DNA of 28,501 nucleotides from Salinisphaera sp. UBA1666. GTDB taxonomy: Bacteria; Pseudomonadota; Gammaproteobacteria; Nevskiales; Salinisphaeraceae. The DNA lies in assembly GCA_002320455.1 (NCBI GenBank), contig DCKU01000089.1, positions 1 through 28,501 on the forward strand. The letters are read 5' to 3'. This document shows positions 15,151-22,734 of the stretch, piece by piece (the first letter of the stretch is position 1; every line of letters starts with the position of its first letter). A model generated the notes under the pieces. That model had not been told where the DNA came from. It saw only the letters and a list, made by a program, of their open reading frames with translations, and did not search any database. The translations under genes and the position numbers were made by a program.

Positions 15151-16032
15151 ATGACCATAGGATTCATCGGCCTAGGCGCGATCGGCACGCCCATGGCCCA
15201 TAACCTGGTTGCCGCCGGTTTTGATGTGACGGTCTGGAACCGCACCGCCGACAAGTGCGCCCCGCTGGTCGAGGCCGGGGCCACCCAGGCTGATACGCCT
15301 GCCGAGTGCGCCGCCTGCGACGTGCTGATTACGATGTTGGCCGACGACGCCGCACTCACGGCCGTGGTCGAAGAGCACGGCCTGATCGAGGCGATGGGTG
15401 CTGCGACCGTGCACGTGAACATGGCCACGGTCTCCATCGACTGTGCCAACGATATGGCCGCCCGCCATGACAAAGCCGGCAAGGCCTATATCGCCGCGCC
15501 CGTACTGGGCCGGCCCGATATCGCCAAGGCCGCCAAACTACAGATCGTGGCCGCCGGCGAGGCCCCGGCGATCGAGACCGCGCGTGGCGCCCTGGAAACG
15601 ATGGGCGCCAAAGTCTGGCCGGCCGGGGACGCGCCCTACCGCGCCAACGTGATAAAGCTGGCCACCAACTACATGCTGATGTCGGCGGTCGAGACCATGG
15701 CCGAGGCCTCGGCCATGACCGCGGCCTATGGCATCGAGCCCGGCGATTTTCTGGAGATCATCACGTCGTCGGTGTTCGCCGCCCCAGCCTACCAGGGCTA
15801 CGCCCCGGCCATGGCCAAGCGCAGCTACGACAATCCGGAAGGCTTCAAGCTGGCCCTGGGCGCCAAGGACGTGGACCTGGCACTGGCCGCAGGCCAGGCC
15901 AAGAACGTGCCGCTGCCGATGGGTGAGACCGCCAAGCAGCGCTTGGCCGATGCAAAAGCCGCCGGCGACGGCGACAAGGATCTCTCCGCGCTGGCCGAAA
16001 CCGCGCGGCGGGCAGCCCACTTGGACGACTGA
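15151..16032 (+). CDS. NAD(P)-dependent beta-hydroxyacid dehydrogenase (3-hydroxyisobutyrate dehydrogenase family)
   Basis: The 293-residue protein opens with the Rossmann motif IGFIGLGAIGTPMAHNL (GxGxxG at 7-12) and has TVWNRTADK at the second strand, where Asn30-Arg31 suggests NADP. The family lysine is Lys169 in ANVIKLATNYML. The substrate loop reads APVLGRPDIA instead of the common DAPVSGG, a variant seen in NAD-binding beta-HAD proteins of unclear substrate (including imine reductases). No valine catabolism genes are near, so I do not assign 3-hydroxyisobutyrate as substrate. It is probably a single-gene unit, with a hairpin on either side. Confidence 0.85.
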   Translation: MTIGFIGLGAIGTPMAHNLVAAGFDVTVWNRTADKCAPLVEAGATQADTPAECAACDVLITMLADDAALTAVVEEHGLIEAMGAATVHVNMATVSIDCANDMAARHDKAGKAYIAAPVLGRPDIAKAAKLQIVAAGEAPAIETARGALETMGAKVWPAGDAPYRANVIKLATNYMLMSAVETMAEASAMTAAYGIEPGDFLEIITSSVFAAPAYQGYAPAMAKRSYDNPEGFKLALGAKDVDLALAAGQAKNVPLPMGETAKQRLADAKAAGDGDKDLSALAETARRAAHLDD

Positions 16033-16059
16033 TCGCCCCCGCGCACCGGCGCGGCGATC
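16031..16059. terminator. GC-rich hairpin after the dehydrogenase gene
   Basis: GATCGC and GCGATC form the outer arms, with an inner CGCGC/GCGCG stem and a small C bulge. It begins in the stop codon of the dehydrogenase gene. No T tract follows, so it may be a Rho-independent-like or mRNA-stabilising element. Confidence 0.4.
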
Positions 16060-16125
16060 TGCCACAATAAGCGCGTCGGGCCCGCGCCTGACGCGCTTTT
16101 GTACTGTCTGATTTGAGGCCATGCC

Positions 16126-16815
16126 ATGGACATCAGTAAATCCAGCCCGCTGTCGCGCCTGTTCGGCGGCGGCTCGCCGTTTGAAGCGTTGTCCGAGCAT
16201 ATCCGCCAGGTCGATAAAGGCGCGGATCTGCTGACCAACTTCTTTCAGGCCAGCACCCAAGGCGACTGGGACCGGGCGGCCACGCTCTACCAAGAGATCG
16301 CGGACTGCGAACACGCCGCCGACGATCTCAAGGACCGGATCCGGCTGAACCTGCCCAACACCCTGTTTCTGCCGATCTCTCGATCCGATCTGCTTGAGCT
16401 GGTCGAGGCCCAGGACAAGATTGTCAACAAGATCAAGGACATCGCGGGCTTGATGACCGGCCGGCGGATGCAGTTCCCGGAAAGTCTGTTAGAGCCGATC
16501 AACAAATATATCCAGGTCACAATCGATACCGTGCACCAGGCCCGCAAGGTGCTCGAAGAGCTGGACGACGTGCTGGAATCCGGCTTTGGCCGGAATATCT
16601 CCGAGATGATCGAGGACATGGTCGTCGAACTCGGCAAGCTGGAAAAACGCGCCGACGAGGAACAGATCGCCATCCGGCGCAGCCTGCTGGCCCAGGAGAC
16701 CGAGCTGCCGCCGCTGGAGGTGATGTTCCTGTATCAGATCATCGACTGGATCGGCACCGTTTCCGACCGCGCCGAGCGCGTGGGCGCGCGTCTGCAGATC
16801 ATGATGGCCCGCTAG
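16126..16815 (+). CDS. DUF47/PhoU-like partner of Pit phosphate transporter
   Basis: The 229-residue, all-helical protein belongs to the DUF47 (TIGR00153) family. It has the opening SPLSRLFGGGSPFEALSEHIRQV, then EIADCEHAADDLKDRIRLNL, LPISRSDLLELVEAQDKIVNKIKDIAGL and the C-terminal IIDWIGTVSDRAERVGARL. The repeated E/D-x3-D/H patterns resemble the metal-binding sites of PhoU. Genes of this family are almost always next to pit and are thought to regulate the transporter. That holds here: pit starts 250 bp downstream on the same strand. Confidence 0.88.
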   Translation: MDISKSSPLSRLFGGGSPFEALSEHIRQVDKGADLLTNFFQASTQGDWDRAATLYQEIADCEHAADDLKDRIRLNLPNTLFLPISRSDLLELVEAQDKIVNKIKDIAGLMTGRRMQFPESLLEPINKYIQVTIDTVHQARKVLEELDDVLESGFGRNISEMIEDMVVELGKLEKRADEEQIAIRRSLLAQETELPPLEVMFLYQIIDWIGTVSDRAERVGARLQIMMAR

Positions 16816-16864
16816 GGTTTGTCGTTCGTCTATCGCGTGGGCGCGGGGACCGGTACCCTAGCGA

Positions 16865-16881
16865 CCCGCGCCTCGCGCGGG
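16865..16881. repeat. Hairpin in the DUF47-pit gap
   Basis: CCCGCGC-ctc-GCGCGGG is a perfect 7-bp inverted repeat. The gap 16816-17065 (250 bp) otherwise holds a weak dyad GTCCGcgatCGGAC near 17009-17022 and the pit Shine-Dalgarno. I see no riboswitch or small gene there. Confidence 0.4.
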
Positions 16882-17065
16882 CTGATGATTACAGACTCTG
16901 GTGACGACTTGACCCTGTCCCGTCATAGCCGCCTGCGATTCGTCCCGCGCGTCGATCCGCAGCGATGATGACTTATCCGGCCTACGCCACTGGTTGCGCG
17001 CGGTTGTCCGCGATCGGACGACCGGTATCGGCTGCCGAGCTCTTCGATCCGGTAAGGATTCCGAC

Positions 17066-18328
17066 ATGTCTCTGATCGCGCAACACACCGAGCTGCTGCT
17101 CATTCTGGCGTGTGTCTTTGGTTTCTTCATGGCCTGGGGCATCGGCGCCAACGATGTGGCCAACGCCATGGGCACGTCGGTGGGCTCGGGCGCGGTGACC
17201 ATCTGGCAGGCGGTCATCATTGCCGGCGTGTTCGAATTCCTGGGGGCCTGGCTGGCCGGTGGCGAGGTCACTCAGACCATCAGCGGCGGCTTGATCAAGC
17301 CCGAAGTGGTGGCTGCCCAGCCGGATCTGTTGGTCGTCGGCATGCTGGCATCACTCGTCGGCGCCGGCACGTTTCTGCTGGTGATGTCGACGTTCGGCAT
17401 GCCGGTATCGACCGGCCAGTCGATCATCGGCGGGATTCTGGGCTTTGCGCTGGTGGCCTTCGGCGCCGGACCCATCAACTGGGGCGAGATCGTCTCGATC
17501 GTGGCGAGCTGGATCGCCTCGCCGATCATCGCCGGAGCCCTGGCGTTTCTGTTGTTCGAGTCCATCCGTCGGCTGGTACTGGATAACCCCGACCCCGCCG
17601 CAGGCGCCCGGCGCTATATTCCGATCTATGTATTTCTGGCCGCGCTGGTCATTTCACTGGTCACGCTCATCAAGGGCCTGTCGCATATCGGTCTGGACCT
17701 GTCGCTGGCCACCAGCGTGGCGATCTCCTTGGGCATCGGCCTGGCGGTGGCCTTCGGGGCAGCGCTGATCCTCAGGCGCGTGGATCTATCCCCCGAGGCG
17801 CGTGCTTCGGACCGGTTTCGTAACGTCGAGCGTGTATTCGGCTATGCCCAGATCTTCACGGCCGCCACCATGGCCTTTGCCCACGGCTCCAACGACGTGG
17901 CCAACGCCGTGGGCCCGTTGGCGGCCATCATCAACACGCTGTCGCACCCCGGTCAGATCAGCGCTCAATCGGAAGTGCCCGGCTGGGTGCTAGTGCTGGG
18001 CGGCGCAGGCATCGTCTTCGGGCTGGCGACCTACGGGCATCGGGTAATCAAGACCATCGGCGGGCGGATCACCGAGCTCACCCCCACGCGCGGTTTTTCG
18101 GCCGAGCTGTCGGCGGCCAGCACCGTGGTGCTGGCGACCTGGTTCGGGATTCCGGTATCTACCACCCAGACGCTGGTCGGCGGCGTACTGGGCGTGGGGC
18201 TAGCGCGTGGTATGCGCGCGCTGGATTTATCAGTGCTGGGCGGCGTGTTCGCCGGCTGGGTGTTAACCCTGCCCGGCGCCGCACTGTTCTCGATCGTGTT
18301 CTATTACCTCTTGCACGCGCTGTTGTAA
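17066..18328 (+). CDS. pit: Low-affinity inorganic phosphate transporter (Pit family)
   Basis: The start at 17066 is chosen because AAGGA sits 7-8 bases before it; an upstream start would add 24 polar residues. The 420-residue protein has about ten membrane segments. It carries the duplicated Pit signatures: GANDVANAMGTSVGSGAVT near residue 27 and HGSNDVANAVGPLAAI near residue 273, with GMPVSTGQSIIGG and GIPVSTTQTLVGGVLG in the matching second positions. Pit proteins move metal-phosphate with protons across the inner membrane. The DUF47 gene upstream is its usual partner. No PHO box could be recognised. Confidence 0.92.
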   Translation: MSLIAQHTELLLILACVFGFFMAWGIGANDVANAMGTSVGSGAVTIWQAVIIAGVFEFLGAWLAGGEVTQTISGGLIKPEVVAAQPDLLVVGMLASLVGAGTFLLVMSTFGMPVSTGQSIIGGILGFALVAFGAGPINWGEIVSIVASWIASPIIAGALAFLLFESIRRLVLDNPDPAAGARRYIPIYVFLAALVISLVTLIKGLSHIGLDLSLATSVAISLGIGLAVAFGAALILRRVDLSPEARASDRFRNVERVFGYAQIFTAATMAFAHGSNDVANAVGPLAAIINTLSHPGQISAQSEVPGWVLVLGGAGIVFGLATYGHRVIKTIGGRITELTPTRGFSAELSAASTVVLATWFGIPVSTTQTLVGGVLGVGLARGMRALDLSVLGGVFAGWVLTLPGAALFSIVFYYLLHALL

Positions 18329-18348
18329 GACCCGGTGGGTGTCGTCGA

Positions 18349-19383
18349 CTAGACCGGATCCGGCGGCTCGGCGTCGAAGTCGATATCTTCGGCGCGCTTG
18401 GCCACGTTGTCGGCCACGAAGGCGCCGCGCTCGCCGATCGGCTTGTTGCCGGAGACCGTGGTGTCTTCGGCCGTCTGGAACTCCATCTGGGCGTTGATCT
18501 CGCCGCCCACCAGCATGATCAACACGGTGATATAGAGCCAGGTCAGCACCACGACGACCGCGCCGAGCGAGCCGTAGGTGGCCGAATAGCTCCCGGACAC
18601 CGCCACATACAACGAAAACCCCAGCGAGCCGATGATCCAGAACACGGTCACGATGGCCGCGCCCACGATCACCCAGCGCCATTTGGGCCGAGTACGGCTG
18701 GGCGCGTAGCGATACATGCCGGCAATCCCCATCATGAGCAGCAGCGCGCCGGCGCCGAGACCCACGCCGCGGGCCACGCCGATGGCCCAGTTCGGCAAGC
18801 CCAGCGCGGCTGTGACCAACGGCACACCGGCGGCCAGCAGAGCCACGCCGATGAGCCCGAGGATGATGGCAAAGGTCAGCACCAGCGACACGAGCGTCGC
18901 CACCACGAAGTTGCGGCTTTCTTTTTCGGCATAGACCACGTTCAAGGCCACCATAAGCGCGGTCGTGCCCTTGCGCGCCGACCATAGCGCCAGCGCCAAC
19001 GTGATGACCGCGGCCAGGCCCAGTGATCCGCTGGGACGGGAGGCGATCTGGGTCATCTGGTCGGTGATTGTGCGGATCACGTCCGGCGGAATCATGCCCG
19101 ACAGGCCCTGCATCTCGCGCACCACCTCGTTGGGATCCTGAAACAGCCCGTAGATCGAGACGAACGCCGCCACGCCGGGAAAGATGGCCAACAGGCCATA
19201 GAACGACACGCCCGCGGCGATGATCGACAGATTGTTATCCGAAAACGCATGAAAGACGCGCAGTAACACATCTTTCCAGCCCTTGAACGGCAGCTGCGCA
19301 GGGTTACGGGCACGACGCCCGCGCCCGTCGGCTTGAACCGGCATGCCCCCACGCCGGGCCTGTGCGTTTTTTCGATGCACCAT
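18349..19383 (-). CDS. YihY/BrkB-family inner-membrane protein
   Basis: The 344-residue protein has a basic N-terminal region (residues 1-35), then the YihY core starting FHAFSDNNLSIIAAGVSFYGLLAIFPGVAAFVSIYGLF. About six membrane segments follow, including the family motif SYSATYGSLGAVVVVLTWLY and LVGGEINAQME. The acidic tail (IDFDAEPPDP) is cytoplasmic. The family was once called RNase BN in error; its function is unsettled, with proposals of transport or virulence. It converges on pit with only 20 bp between stops. Confidence 0.9.
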   Translation of the reverse strand: MVHRKNAQARRGGMPVQADGRGRRARNPAQLPFKGWKDVLLRVFHAFSDNNLSIIAAGVSFYGLLAIFPGVAAFVSIYGLFQDPNEVVREMQGLSGMIPPDVIRTITDQMTQIASRPSGSLGLAAVITLALALWSARKGTTALMVALNVVYAEKESRNFVVATLVSLVLTFAIILGLIGVALLAAGVPLVTAALGLPNWAIGVARGVGLGAGALLLMMGIAGMYRYAPSRTRPKWRWVIVGAAIVTVFWIIGSLGFSLYVAVSGSYSATYGSLGAVVVVLTWLYITVLIMLVGGEINAQMEFQTAEDTTVSGNKPIGERGAFVADNVAKRAEDIDFDAEPPDPV

Positions 19384-19436
19384 GACGTCCCGAAAACCCG
19401 AATGACCTGAATCCGAGTATACGCGGCAAATGGCCT

Positions 19437-20270
19437 CTATTTAGCGCCGCGTTCGGCGGCCTTGGGCCGTGTCTCGCCCCAGATCATGTCGCGATAGCGT
19501 GCAATGTCGTCACCGAAGAACGGATACTTGATGACATCGAAATACGGCGAATGATCGAAATCCCGAGGCGTGATCAGCCGGGCGTTGCTGCGATAGAACG
19601 TGGCCTGTCCGTCCGCGCCGCGGTGCATGACCGGCAGAATGGGATAGCGCACGCTGGCAAACGCGTTGGCCAGCAGGGTCGAGCAGATCGCGCGTGCGGC
19701 CTCGCCGTGGCCGGCCTCGAACAGGGTCGAGCGCCAGTGGCGCGGCAACAGACCGTAGGGAAAGAAAAACCGCAGCAGATCGAAAATCTGGCGTGTGTCG
19801 TAGGCCATGCCGATACGATCCAGCGTGTAGGCCAGCACTCGATCCCGGTCGATTGGGGCGATGTCATGCGGCCGACACAGCCGCAGATGCTCCCGCCGGT
19901 AGCGCGCCAGAGACGACAAGTGAACGCCTTCGCCCAGCTGGGCTTCTAACACCAGCGGCGTCGCGTCCGGCCAGCCGGCCCGGTCGATGGCCTTGCGTGC
20001 CCCGGGATGGGCGACGTCGCCGGCCCGGCCGATATACAGCGCGGCGTGCGTCCACGCACTCAGGGTCACGCTCTGGATGATGCCGGCAACGCGCGAGCGG
20101 CCCTCCACGAGAATGACGTCGCCGGCGCGGACGTGTTCGCACAACCGCTCGAAGTCGGTACGCGGCACGCCCAAGGGCGTGACATCACGAGACAGCCAAT
20201 CAGAGACCCCGTCGACCAGACGGGCGGTCAGGGACGGCGTGTTATCACGGGTCGCGTTTGAATCACTCAT
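19437..20270 (-). CDS. YiiX/YebB-like permuted papain-fold (NlpC/P60-related) hydrolase
   Basis: The ATG at 20270 gives 277 residues; a TTG start 33 codons upstream would reach into the divergent promoter. The core has the early AGDVILVEGRS and His75 in SAWTHAALYIG, then the late Cys196 in ARAICSTLLANAF. This His-before-Cys order marks the circularly permuted papain-like (DUF830/YiiX) group. Glu109 in LVLEAQLGEGV may be the third polar residue. Related proteins act on amide or lipid-linked substrates. No signal peptide is clear, so it is probably cytoplasmic or peripheral. The gene is divergent from the DUF1624 protein gene. Confidence 0.78.
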   Translation of the reverse strand: MSDSNATRDNTPSLTARLVDGVSDWLSRDVTPLGVPRTDFERLCEHVRAGDVILVEGRSRVAGIIQSVTLSAWTHAALYIGRAGDVAHPGARKAIDRAGWPDATPLVLEAQLGEGVHLSSLARYRREHLRLCRPHDIAPIDRDRVLAYTLDRIGMAYDTRQIFDLLRFFFPYGLLPRHWRSTLFEAGHGEAARAICSTLLANAFASVRYPILPVMHRGADGQATFYRSNARLITPRDFDHSPYFDVIKYPFFGDDIARYRDMIWGETRPKAAERGAK

Positions 20271-20333
20271 GGCAGTTAGAGCATGCCAGATGGCAGCTAC
20301 CCGATGCGCCACCCTCGGCTGAGCCGACCAGTT

Positions 20334-20361
20334 ATCGTATGATATATCGTTTAAATACGAT
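20334..20361. promoter_or_regulatory. AT-rich dyad in the divergent YiiX-like / DUF1624 region
   Basis: ATCGTAT (20334-20340) and ATACGAT (20355-20361) are perfect 7-bp arms around 14 bases, which begin with the palindrome GATATATC (20341-20348). The AT-rich block stands out in GC-rich surroundings and overlaps the ATG at 20360. It is a candidate operator or promoter for one or both genes. Confidence 0.4.
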
Positions 20362-21541
20362 GGCCTCAATGACGTCCACCGCTGCCCCGCATACCAGCCA
20401 CCGAACTACGGCCCGAATCGCCTCGATCGATGCCCTACGCGGCCTGGTGATGTTGTTGATGCTCGTCGATCACACCCGCGAATATTTCTACTTGCACGCT
20501 CAGGTTGGGGACCCGATGGGGGCCAACGTCAGCCCGGGGCTGTTTGCTACGCGGCTGTGTGCCCACATCTGTGCCCCGGTGTTCATCGCGTTGACCGGGC
20601 TCTCGGCCTGGCTGTATGGCCAAAAGCACGGCGTGGCCGGCGCCCGAGCCTTCCTGTTCAAGCGCGGGCTGTTTCTCGTCGCACTCGAGATTACGCTGGT
20701 CAACTTCGCCTGGACGTTCGATCTGACGCCCGAGACGTATTTCCTGCAGGTGATCTGGGTCATTGGCCTGTCGATGATCGCGCTGGCCGGGTTGATCGGC
20801 CTGTCGCGGCCCGCTCTGTTTCTCGTTGCCGGGCTCATCGTGCTGGGCCATAACCTGCTCGATGGAATCCACCTGGCGGCGGGTGAGCCCGGTCATATCC
20901 TCTGGACCGTGCTACACGACCGCGGTCGTATCGCCCTGGATTTTCTGCCCTGGAGCGCGACCGCGCGGACGTCATATCCCTTGCTGCCGTGGATCGGCGT
21001 GATCGCGCTGGGCTGGTGCGCAGGGCCGTGGTTCGCCAAACAGACGGATATCGCCGCTCGCCAGCGCCGTCTATGGCTGGCGGCCGGCGTGATGTTCGCT
21101 GTCTTTGTGGTGCTACGCACGATCAACGGCTACGGTGAGCCGGTGCCACGCTGGCATACCGACAGCGCGCTGATGAACACGCTGTCGTTTTTCAATCTGA
21201 CTAAGTACCCGCCGTCGGCGGATTTCATCCTGTGTTATCTGAGCATCGGCACGGCGTTGCTGGCCGCCCTTTACCACATGCGCCCGCGCGGCCTGACCGT
21301 TCTGGCCTGGTTCGGGAGTGCGCCGCTATTTTTCTATCTGCTGCATCTGTATCTCTTGCACGGCGCGAACCGGCTGGCCGGGCTGTTTTTCGAGCCGGCC
21401 CACGGGGCGCTCGTCAGCGTGGACCACTGGGCCTGGCTATGGCTGATTGCCGCCGGCGTAGCACTGGCCACCGCCCCGGCCTGTCGCCGCTTTGGCGCCC
21501 TCAAGCAGCGCTCTGATTGGGCCTGGCTTAAATATCTTTGA
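20360..21541 (+). CDS. DUF1624 membrane protein (heparan-alpha-glucosaminide N-acetyltransferase-like)
   Basis: From the ATG at 20360 the product has 393 residues with about ten membrane segments. The first carries the family signature RIASIDALRGLVMLLMLVDH followed by TREYF, and the next is PVFIALTGLSAWLYG. The His-Thr-Arg in the first segment matches the conserved histidine region of HGSNAT-type acyltransferases, which move acetyl groups from acetyl-CoA across membranes to sugars. Bacterial members are mostly uncharacterised. An ATG at 20339 is an alternative start; neither has a good Shine-Dalgarno. No glycan gene is near, so the acceptor is unknown. Confidence 0.8.
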   Translation: MASMTSTAAPHTSHRTTARIASIDALRGLVMLLMLVDHTREYFYLHAQVGDPMGANVSPGLFATRLCAHICAPVFIALTGLSAWLYGQKHGVAGARAFLFKRGLFLVALEITLVNFAWTFDLTPETYFLQVIWVIGLSMIALAGLIGLSRPALFLVAGLIVLGHNLLDGIHLAAGEPGHILWTVLHDRGRIALDFLPWSATARTSYPLLPWIGVIALGWCAGPWFAKQTDIAARQRRLWLAAGVMFAVFVVLRTINGYGEPVPRWHTDSALMNTLSFFNLTKYPPSADFILCYLSIGTALLAALYHMRPRGLTVLAWFGSAPLFFYLLHLYLLHGANRLAGLFFEPAHGALVSVDHWAWLWLIAAGVALATAPACRRFGALKQRSDWAWLKYL

Positions 21542-21586
21542 TATGACGAGGACAGACCTGTCTTTGTCTCGACCGATGAGTCATAC

Positions 21587-22732
21587 GTGAGCCCTGTAAC
21601 GACGCCTCCGGCCTACATCGAGCCGCAGACCGGCACGATCTATCCGCTGAATACGCCGCGCTGGTGTTCGCCGGCGGGCCGGCCGCTGATGATTACGCCG
21701 ATGCCCGGCATCACGCGCCGGGCGATCGATACGACGTGTCGATCGCTCTGGCGCTATCGCGCCAGCCTGCCTGTGGCCGTAGAGCAGCCGATCACGCTCG
21801 GCGAAGGCATGACGCCGCTCATCGCCCGCCCCTGGCGCGGCTGTGACGTGCGTTTCAAGCTGGAATGGCAGTCGCCCACCGGGAGCTTCAAGGATCGCGG
21901 CGCTGCTGTGATGCTGTCGATCCTGCGCCAGCAGGGCATCCGCCACGTGCTGGAAGACAGCTCCGGTAACGGCGGGGCGGCCGTGGCAGCTTATGCCGCC
22001 GCCGGCAACATGACGGCCAAAATTCTGGTGCCGGCCGCTACCCAGCCGGGCAAGACCATACAGATGCGGGCCTACGGCGCCGAGTGTGAATTGATTTCCG
22101 GCACGCGCGACGATACCTCGCGGGCCGCCGAGCGCCAGGCGCGGGATATCTTCTATGCCAGCCACGCCTGGCAGGCCTTGTTTCTTCAGGGCACCAAAAC
22201 GCTGGCCTACGAGCTGTGGGAAGACCTGGGCTATGACGTGCCCGATAACATCATCATTCCGACCGGCGGGGGCAGTAACGTGCTAGGCCTGGATATCGGT
22301 TTTTCCGAGCTGATGCGCGCCGGCGAGACAACCCGCCGGCCGCGGCTGTTCGCGGCCCAGCCGGCCCACTGCGCGCCGCTGCACGCCACCTTCGAGAGCG
22401 GCGGTGATGCGTTGGTGCCGGTCGAGCCGCGCGCCACGATGGCCGAAGGCACGTCGATCGCCCACCCCGTGCGCTGGCGCGAGGTGATCGCGGCCATCCG
22501 ACGCTCCAACGGCGCTACTGTTGCTGTCTCGGAGGCCGAGATCGCGGCCTCGCACGCCGCGCTGGCCCGCGCCGGCTTCTATGTAGAACCCACCTGCGCC
22601 ACGACCGACGCGGCTCTCGCCCGGTTGGTGGCTGATGGGGTTATCACCCCCGATCAAACCACCGTCGTACTGCTGACCGGCACGGGCCTGAAAGCCACGC
22701 AGCAGATCGGCGAGCATCTGGGTGCGCTCTAG
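21587..22732 (+). CDS. Threonine-synthase-like PLP-dependent enzyme (fold type II)
   Basis: The 381-residue product starts with GTG. It has the PLP lysine Lys102 in SPTGSFKDRG, the substrate loop DSSGNGGAAVAAYAAAGN (about 124-141) and the phosphate-binding IPTGGGSNVLG. These features mark the threonine synthase branch of fold type II enzymes. Family members often begin with a short zinc-ribbon-like segment with paired cysteines. Here the N terminus (TGTIYPLNTPRWCSPAGRPL) keeps the spacing but only one Cys, so the metal site is lost. Whether it makes threonine or acts on another amino acid cannot be decided; hom and thrB are not nearby. It converges on leuA with a gap of two bases. Confidence 0.8.
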   Translation: MSPVTTPPAYIEPQTGTIYPLNTPRWCSPAGRPLMITPMPGITRRAIDTTCRSLWRYRASLPVAVEQPITLGEGMTPLIARPWRGCDVRFKLEWQSPTGSFKDRGAAVMLSILRQQGIRHVLEDSSGNGGAAVAAYAAAGNMTAKILVPAATQPGKTIQMRAYGAECELISGTRDDTSRAAERQARDIFYASHAWQALFLQGTKTLAYELWEDLGYDVPDNIIIPTGGGSNVLGLDIGFSELMRAGETTRRPRLFAAQPAHCAPLHATFESGGDALVPVEPRATMAEGTSIAHPVRWREVIAAIRRSNGATVAVSEAEIAASHAALARAGFYVEPTCATTDAALARLVADGVITPDQTTVVLLTGTGLKATQQIGEHLGAL

Positions 22733-22734
22733 CT

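Noticed and set aside
15538..16314. Minus-strand open frame across the dehydrogenase and DUF47 genes
   Set aside because: It overlaps two convincing genes and shows only Gly/Arg-rich low-complexity sequence.
16816..17065. Hidden small gene or riboswitch before pit
   Set aside because: Only short hairpins and a Shine-Dalgarno for pit are visible; an upstream extension of pit has polar, unlikely sequence.
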